Virus record (IMG/VR): IMGVR_UViG_3300032291_003710
Location: 1 to 34,342 of that record
DNA length: 34,342 nt
Source of the DNA: a virus
Reading direction: 5' to 3' (one strand)
Position 1 is the stretch's first letter; every line of letters starts with the position of its first letter. The notes beneath the pieces were generated by a model that saw nothing but the letters and a program-made list of their open reading frames with translations, was not told the DNA's origin and did no database searches. Positions 31,794-34,342 of the stretch are shown here, piece by piece. A program made the position numbers and the translations under genes.

Positions 31794-32687
31794 TTAGACA
31801 TAAGAAAATGTAAAACCCTTCCAAGTTATTTGGTTTTTTAAAGATTTATTTATTATATTTTTAGATATATTTAATTTTTCATAAGCTTCTTGAACTCCTC
31901 TTTGAAAAACATCTCCTGTTTCTTTTAATATGATAGGTTTAGCTTTTAATCCTAATGGTCTACTTTTTCTTAAATCTCTATCAGAAGTATCTATTTTTAA
32001 TTTTTTATTTAATATATATTTAATAGTACCATGATCTAATCCTAATTGTTCTCCTATTTTTTGATGAGATATATTATTATTAAACAAAGTTTTAATTTGT
32101 TCTAATATATCAGATGTCCATTTTTTTCCTTTTAATTTATTACTACCTCTTAATTCTTTAGGGATAATCATATTTAATGTTTCGGGACTTATTTTGTATT
32201 TAATACATATTTGTTTTAAATTTAAACCTTTATTATAATCATTTAAAATTTCATTATCATCTATTTCTTTAGGTTCTTTAATATGGTTATCTATTATTTT
32301 ATTATTTAAAATATTTTTAGCATAAACATGTCCTATATGTTTATTATAACATAAAGGATTTAATAAATTATGATTTTCATATATATAGTAATTTTCATAA
32401 TAAGTTTGTTCAGATTTAGTTTTACATAAAATTAATATAGTTTTTTTAAAATTACTTTTACCTAAATTTTCTATATCTTGTAATAATTCTTTAGAACTAC
32501 CCCAATAATCTTCCCATCCTGAGTTTTTAGTTTTTGTTAATTTATTTTTTCGTGATTTTAATTTAATTTTTCTTTTAAATTGGAATTGTTTTTTACCAAA
32601 ATAAAACATCCCATTAGTTAGATTTTCTATTTTATATACAAAACCAAAATATTCTTCTTCATTAAAAATTTCTTTATATTCCCACAT
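31794..32687 (-). CDS. GIY-YIG homing endonuclease with helix-turn-helix/NUMOD C-terminus
   Basis: A 297-aa free-standing homing endonuclease. The N-terminal GIY-YIG nuclease domain shows G-F-V-Y-K-I-E-N-L-T-N-G-M-F-Y-F-G-K-K, then W-E-D-Y-W-G-S-S, and the E-x-x-x-Y-E-N-H segment with C-Y-N-K-H (about 1-115). Two helix-turn-helix-like regions follow (about 140-175 and 190-225). The C-terminal G-V-Q-E-A-Y-E-K-L-N-I-S-K-N-I-I-N-K-S-L is a NUMOD/IENR1-type DNA-binding repeat. It is similar to the Seg enzymes of T4 and probably mobile. It lies between a virion gene and the primase gene. No intron is seen around it. Confidence 0.88.
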   Translation of the reverse strand: MWEYKEIFNEEEYFGFVYKIENLTNGMFYFGKKQFQFKRKIKLKSRKNKLTKTKNSGWEDYWGSSKELLQDIENLGKSNFKKTILILCKTKSEQTYYENYYIYENHNLLNPLCYNKHIGHVYAKNILNNKIIDNHIKEPKEIDDNEILNDYNKGLNLKQICIKYKISPETLNMIIPKELRGSNKLKGKKWTSDILEQIKTLFNNNISHQKIGEQLGLDHGTIKYILNKKLKIDTSDRDLRKSRPLGLKAKPIILKETGDVFQRGVQEAYEKLNISKNIINKSLKNQITWKGFTFSYV

Positions 32688-32701
32688 AGTTATTATTTTA
32701 A

Positions 32702-32711
32702 TATAAATATA
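32702..32711 (-). promoter_or_regulatory. TATATTTATA box before homing endonuclease
   Basis: Minus-strand TATATTTATA, about 15 nt before the ATG at 32687, within a perfect short palindrome TTAATATAAATATATTAA. It may start the homing endonuclease and primase transcript. Confidence 0.4.
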
Positions 32712-32741
32712 TTAAAAATAATTTTTCTTAATAAAATAGGA

Positions 32742-33047
32742 TTAAAGGTCAAAACTAACAACAAATGTCATATCAGTATCAGGTGATATAAGTAATGGTT
32801 TTCCAAATTTAGCAACCGCTAATAATTGATTTGAATCATTGTATAATCCTAATGTTGTAACATATGGGTTAAAAAATGAACCTGTAGCAAAATCATATAG
32901 TGAACCACTATTATCTGATTGAAGTGATGGGTTATAACTTAAATTAAATTCACTTTCTTTAACAATACATCGTACTTCATTTTCATAGATGATATGTTCA
33001 TTTTGAAATGATAAATTAAAGGAACCTGAATGGATTATTGATGGCAT
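32742..33047 (-). CDS. Small conserved virion-associated protein
   Basis: A 101-aa beta-rich protein. The E-N-E-V-R-C-I-V-K-E-S-E-F-N-L-S-Y-N-P segment, then P-Y-V-T-T-L-G-L-Y-N and L-L-A-V-A-K-F-G-K-P and S-P-D-T-D-M-T-F-V-V, form a pattern I recognise in T4-like phages as a conserved structural gene close to tail or neck genes. It follows two Pro/Thr repeat proteins. It is likely a virion protein; the exact role is unknown. An AT box lies 3 nt before the ATG. Confidence 0.65.
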   Translation of the reverse strand: MPSIIHSGSFNLSFQNEHIIYENEVRCIVKESEFNLSYNPSLQSDNSGSLYDFATGSFFNPYVTTLGLYNDSNQLLAVAKFGKPLLISPDTDMTFVVSFDL

Positions 33048-33050
33048 GTA

Positions 33051-33060
33051 TATAAATATA
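33051..33060 (-). promoter_or_regulatory. TATATTTATA box before the 101-aa gene
   Basis: Minus-strand TATATTTATA with only 3 nt to the ATG at 33047, the same short spacing as at 18141 and 27749. Function uncertain. Confidence 0.3.
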
Positions 33061-33081
33061 TTAATTATTTATTTTATATTA

Positions 33082-33858
33082 TTAACAAGCATTAACCCCA
33101 GTTATAGCACCAGTTGTTCTATTATAATATCCAAAATAATACACAGGTGGAACAATATTTAGTGAAAATAATATTACTTTACCATCTGGAGTTCCAGAAA
33201 GAACATATGGATTATTGGGTGGATTTGTATTATCATTATAAAATATTGTTACACCACTAGATACTGGAGATGTTGAGAATACAGCTAAGGCAGGTGGACC
33301 AAATTGGACATAAGTATCTGTTTGACTACAAGCTTCATCAGCACTATCAGCATATCCATATAGATTATATGAATAAATAGATACAGGTGTTGCTGTTGGT
33401 GTAGGTGTTAGTGTTGGTGTGGGTGTAGGTGTTGGTGTTGGTGTAGGTGTAGGTGTTGCTGTAGGTGTTGCTGTAGGTGTCGCAGTTGGTGATACAGGAG
33501 TTGCTGTTGGTGTAGGAGTTGGAGTTGGAGTTGCAGTTGGTGGTGCAGGAGTTGCTGTAGGTGTTGGTGTAGGTGTAGGTGTTGGGGTTGATGTTGGTGT
33601 AGGAGTTGGTGTTGGTGTAGGTGTAGGTGGTAAAACATCTATTTCTACTATATTTCCACAACCTATAGCAATATTTTCTAAAAATATACTTTTAACATCA
33701 TCAGAAACAGTTACATACACCCCTGATAATAAAGATGCTTTATCTGCACTACTTGGTGAGGCAGCAATAAGACTATCACTACTTGTAGTATTATAGTAAA
33801 TATTAAAAGGACCTGGGCTTGTTGTTGCGTCTAATGTTATAAGAAATATTTTAGCCAT
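33082..33858 (-). CDS. Pro-Thr repeat surface/structural protein
   Basis: A 258-aa protein. An N-terminal beta domain (about 1-75, [14 protein letters not shown]) is joined by a Pro-Thr/Ala-Thr-Pro linker of about 80 residues (P-T-P-T-P repeats) to a C-terminal beta domain (about 165-258) with several aromatic residues and a terminal Cys. Such rod-like linkers connect domains on virion surface or adhesion proteins. The linker is expected to be variable in length between relatives. It precedes the 101-aa virion gene. It is not tagged and has no signal peptide, so it is more likely a virion part than an exported host protein. Confidence 0.7.
   Translation of the reverse strand: MAKIFLITLDATTSPGPFNIYYNTTSSDSLIAASPSSADKASLLSGVYVTVSDDVKSIFLENIAIGCGNIVEIDVLPPTPTPTPTPTPTSTPTPTPTPTPTATPAPPTATPTPTPTPTATPVSPTATPTATPTATPTPTPTPTPTPTPTLTPTPTATPVSIYSYNLYGYADSADEACSQTDTYVQFGPPALAVFSTSPVSSGVTIFYNDNTNPPNNPYVLSGTPDGKVILFSLNIVPPVYYFGYYNRTTGAITGVNAC
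33390..33632 (-). repeat. Degenerate Pro-Thr coding repeats
   Basis: About 240 bases of imperfect 6- and 12-base units (plus strand GTTGGT and GTAGGT) that code for the Pro-Thr linker. The plus strand is rich in GG pairs and the minus strand in CC pairs, in contrast with the AT-rich surroundings. It is prone to slippage. Confidence 0.85.
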
Positions 33859-33880
33859 AATTATTTTTAGTTAAATATTA

Positions 33881-34342
33881 TTAACATCCAACTCCTGTAT
33901 TTGTTATAGTACTATATTCACACTCTACTGGATTTCCTGATACATAGTAAAATAAATATTGAGTACCTAGTATTAATGAGCATACAGTATCATCTCCTGC
34001 CATACTTAGTTGTTGAGCGTCTCCATTACAATCTTGGTAATTATAATATATAATACCTCCATCGGCTGCTGCTTTTTCTGCAGCATCTAATACTATAGCA
34101 TGTTCAGTACAAGTTGGTGCTGATGGTGTTTCGGTAGGTGTTGGCGTTGCTGTCGGCTCAGGTGTAGGTGTTGGCGTTGCTGTCGGCTCAGGTGTAGGTG
34201 TTGGCGTTGCTGTCGGCTCAGGTGTAGGTGTTGGAGTTGGACATGATGCTTGCGCACTTAATGTTGTTCCGGCAAAGTACCAAACAGTTCCAGCATATGC
34301 ATAATATCCCGATGCAGGAGTAGTAAAGTCCATATTTTGTAA
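33881..34342 (-). CDS. Pro-Thr repeat protein, N-terminus possibly outside window
   Basis: A reading frame of at least 150 aa from the ATG at 34333; the three codons before it, up to the window edge, are open, so the protein may begin upstream. A short aromatic segment (Y-Y-A-Y-A-G-T-V-W-Y-F-A-G-T) is followed by a Pro-Thr-Glu linker with three exact copies of a ten-residue unit T-P-T-P-E-P-T-A-T-P and a beta domain with four Cys (T-C-T-E, D-C-N, V-C-S-L, E-C-E). It resembles the next gene in layout, so the two may be paralogous virion surface proteins. Confidence 0.65.
   Translation of the reverse strand, partial: LQNMDFTTPASGYYAYAGTVWYFAGTTLSAQASCPTPTPTPEPTATPTPTPEPTATPTPTPEPTATPTPTETPSAPTCTEHAIVLDAAEKAAADGGIIYYNYQDCNGDAQQLSMAGDDTVCSLILGTQYLFYYVSGNPVECEYSTITNTGVGC
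34141..34230 (-). repeat. Three exact 30-bp tandem repeats
   Basis: Three consecutive identical 30-base units (34141-34170, 34171-34200, 34201-34230), each coding for ten residues of the Pro-Thr-Glu linker. A fourth unit starts and diverges after four bases. Exact identity suggests recent duplication by slippage. Confidence 0.95.

Noticed and set aside
3293-33060. T4 late promoters (TATAAATA) on the plus strand
   Set aside because: The plus-strand octamers arise because the minus-strand box is nearly palindromic; no plus-strand genes follow them. Only 9116-9123 has the octamer in the sense orientation.
33419-33796. Long plus-strand frame rich in Val-Gly repeats opposite the Pro-Thr linker
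   Set aside because: It is the complement of the repeat that codes for Pro-Thr on the minus strand; it has no ribosome site and lies against the direction of every other gene.
34141-34230. CRISPR-like array
   Set aside because: The 30-bp units are directly adjacent without spacers and stay in frame as coding repeats.

Overview
The window is part of a tailed-phage genome of the T4-like (myovirus) type. The hallmark genes are a T4-type terminase large subunit, portal, prohead protease, acidic prohead scaffold and gp23-type major capsid protein, with probable gp13/gp14-like neck proteins. No bacterial housekeeping gene, rRNA or tRNA was found. Every supported gene lies on the minus strand, so transcription runs from high to low coordinates. 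The DNA is strongly AT-rich, genes are packed with 1-4 nt overlaps, and Shine-Dalgarno signals are mostly weak. The recurrent TATATTTATA box resembles the Bacteroidota -7 element (TAnnTTTG), and a Bacteroidota host is plausible, but this is inference only.

Layout in transcription order. (1) 34342-32742: two proteins with long Pro-Thr repeat linkers and a small probable virion protein. (2) 32687-28916: a replication/recombination block with a GIY-YIG homing endonuclease, a zinc-finger/TOPRIM primase, a RecB-like PD-(D/E)XK nuclease, a RadA-like ATPase, a 41-aa gene and a DUF932 protein. A conserved sequence element sits directly after three stop codons here. (3) 28050-12740: an accessory block of about 22 genes. 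Many of these proteins start with a short hydrophobic/charged peptide of the form M-I-K-L-x-D-I-L-N-E, which resembles the T4 capsid-targeting sequence that the prohead protease removes after [L/I]-x-E. Tagged proteins include a zeta-toxin-like kinase, an 800-aa multi-enzyme fusion (nucleotidyltransferase, ParB-like, zinc metalloprotease and HAD phosphatase modules), a modular basic polyprotein and a PD-(D/E)XK-like nuclease. The block also holds a FAD-dependent dehydrogenase, a NadR-like P-loop protein and a candidate overlapping spanin pair. (4) 12638-1: the head-assembly block: terminase, portal, three core-region proteins, protease, scaffold, capsid, PhoH, gp13-like and gp14-like neck proteins, and a partial virion protein.

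How it may work together: the scaffold and protease build the prohead. The capsid has a T4-like maturation site (I-T-E59/G60), which sets an [L/I]-x-E cleavage rule for this phage. The same kind of site follows the N-terminal tags and lies between modules of the large accessory proteins. The accessory block may therefore encode a cargo of internal proteins that are packaged, cut apart by the protease and injected into the host with the DNA. This is the most interesting hypothesis in the window and can be tested by virion proteomics.

Four rho-independent terminators (3304-3338, 6061-6092, 12672-12700, 27759-27787) are each followed within about 20 nt by a TATATTTATA-like box, which gives terminator-promoter junctions that divide the region into transcription units. 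No stretch over 300 bases lacks a gene.
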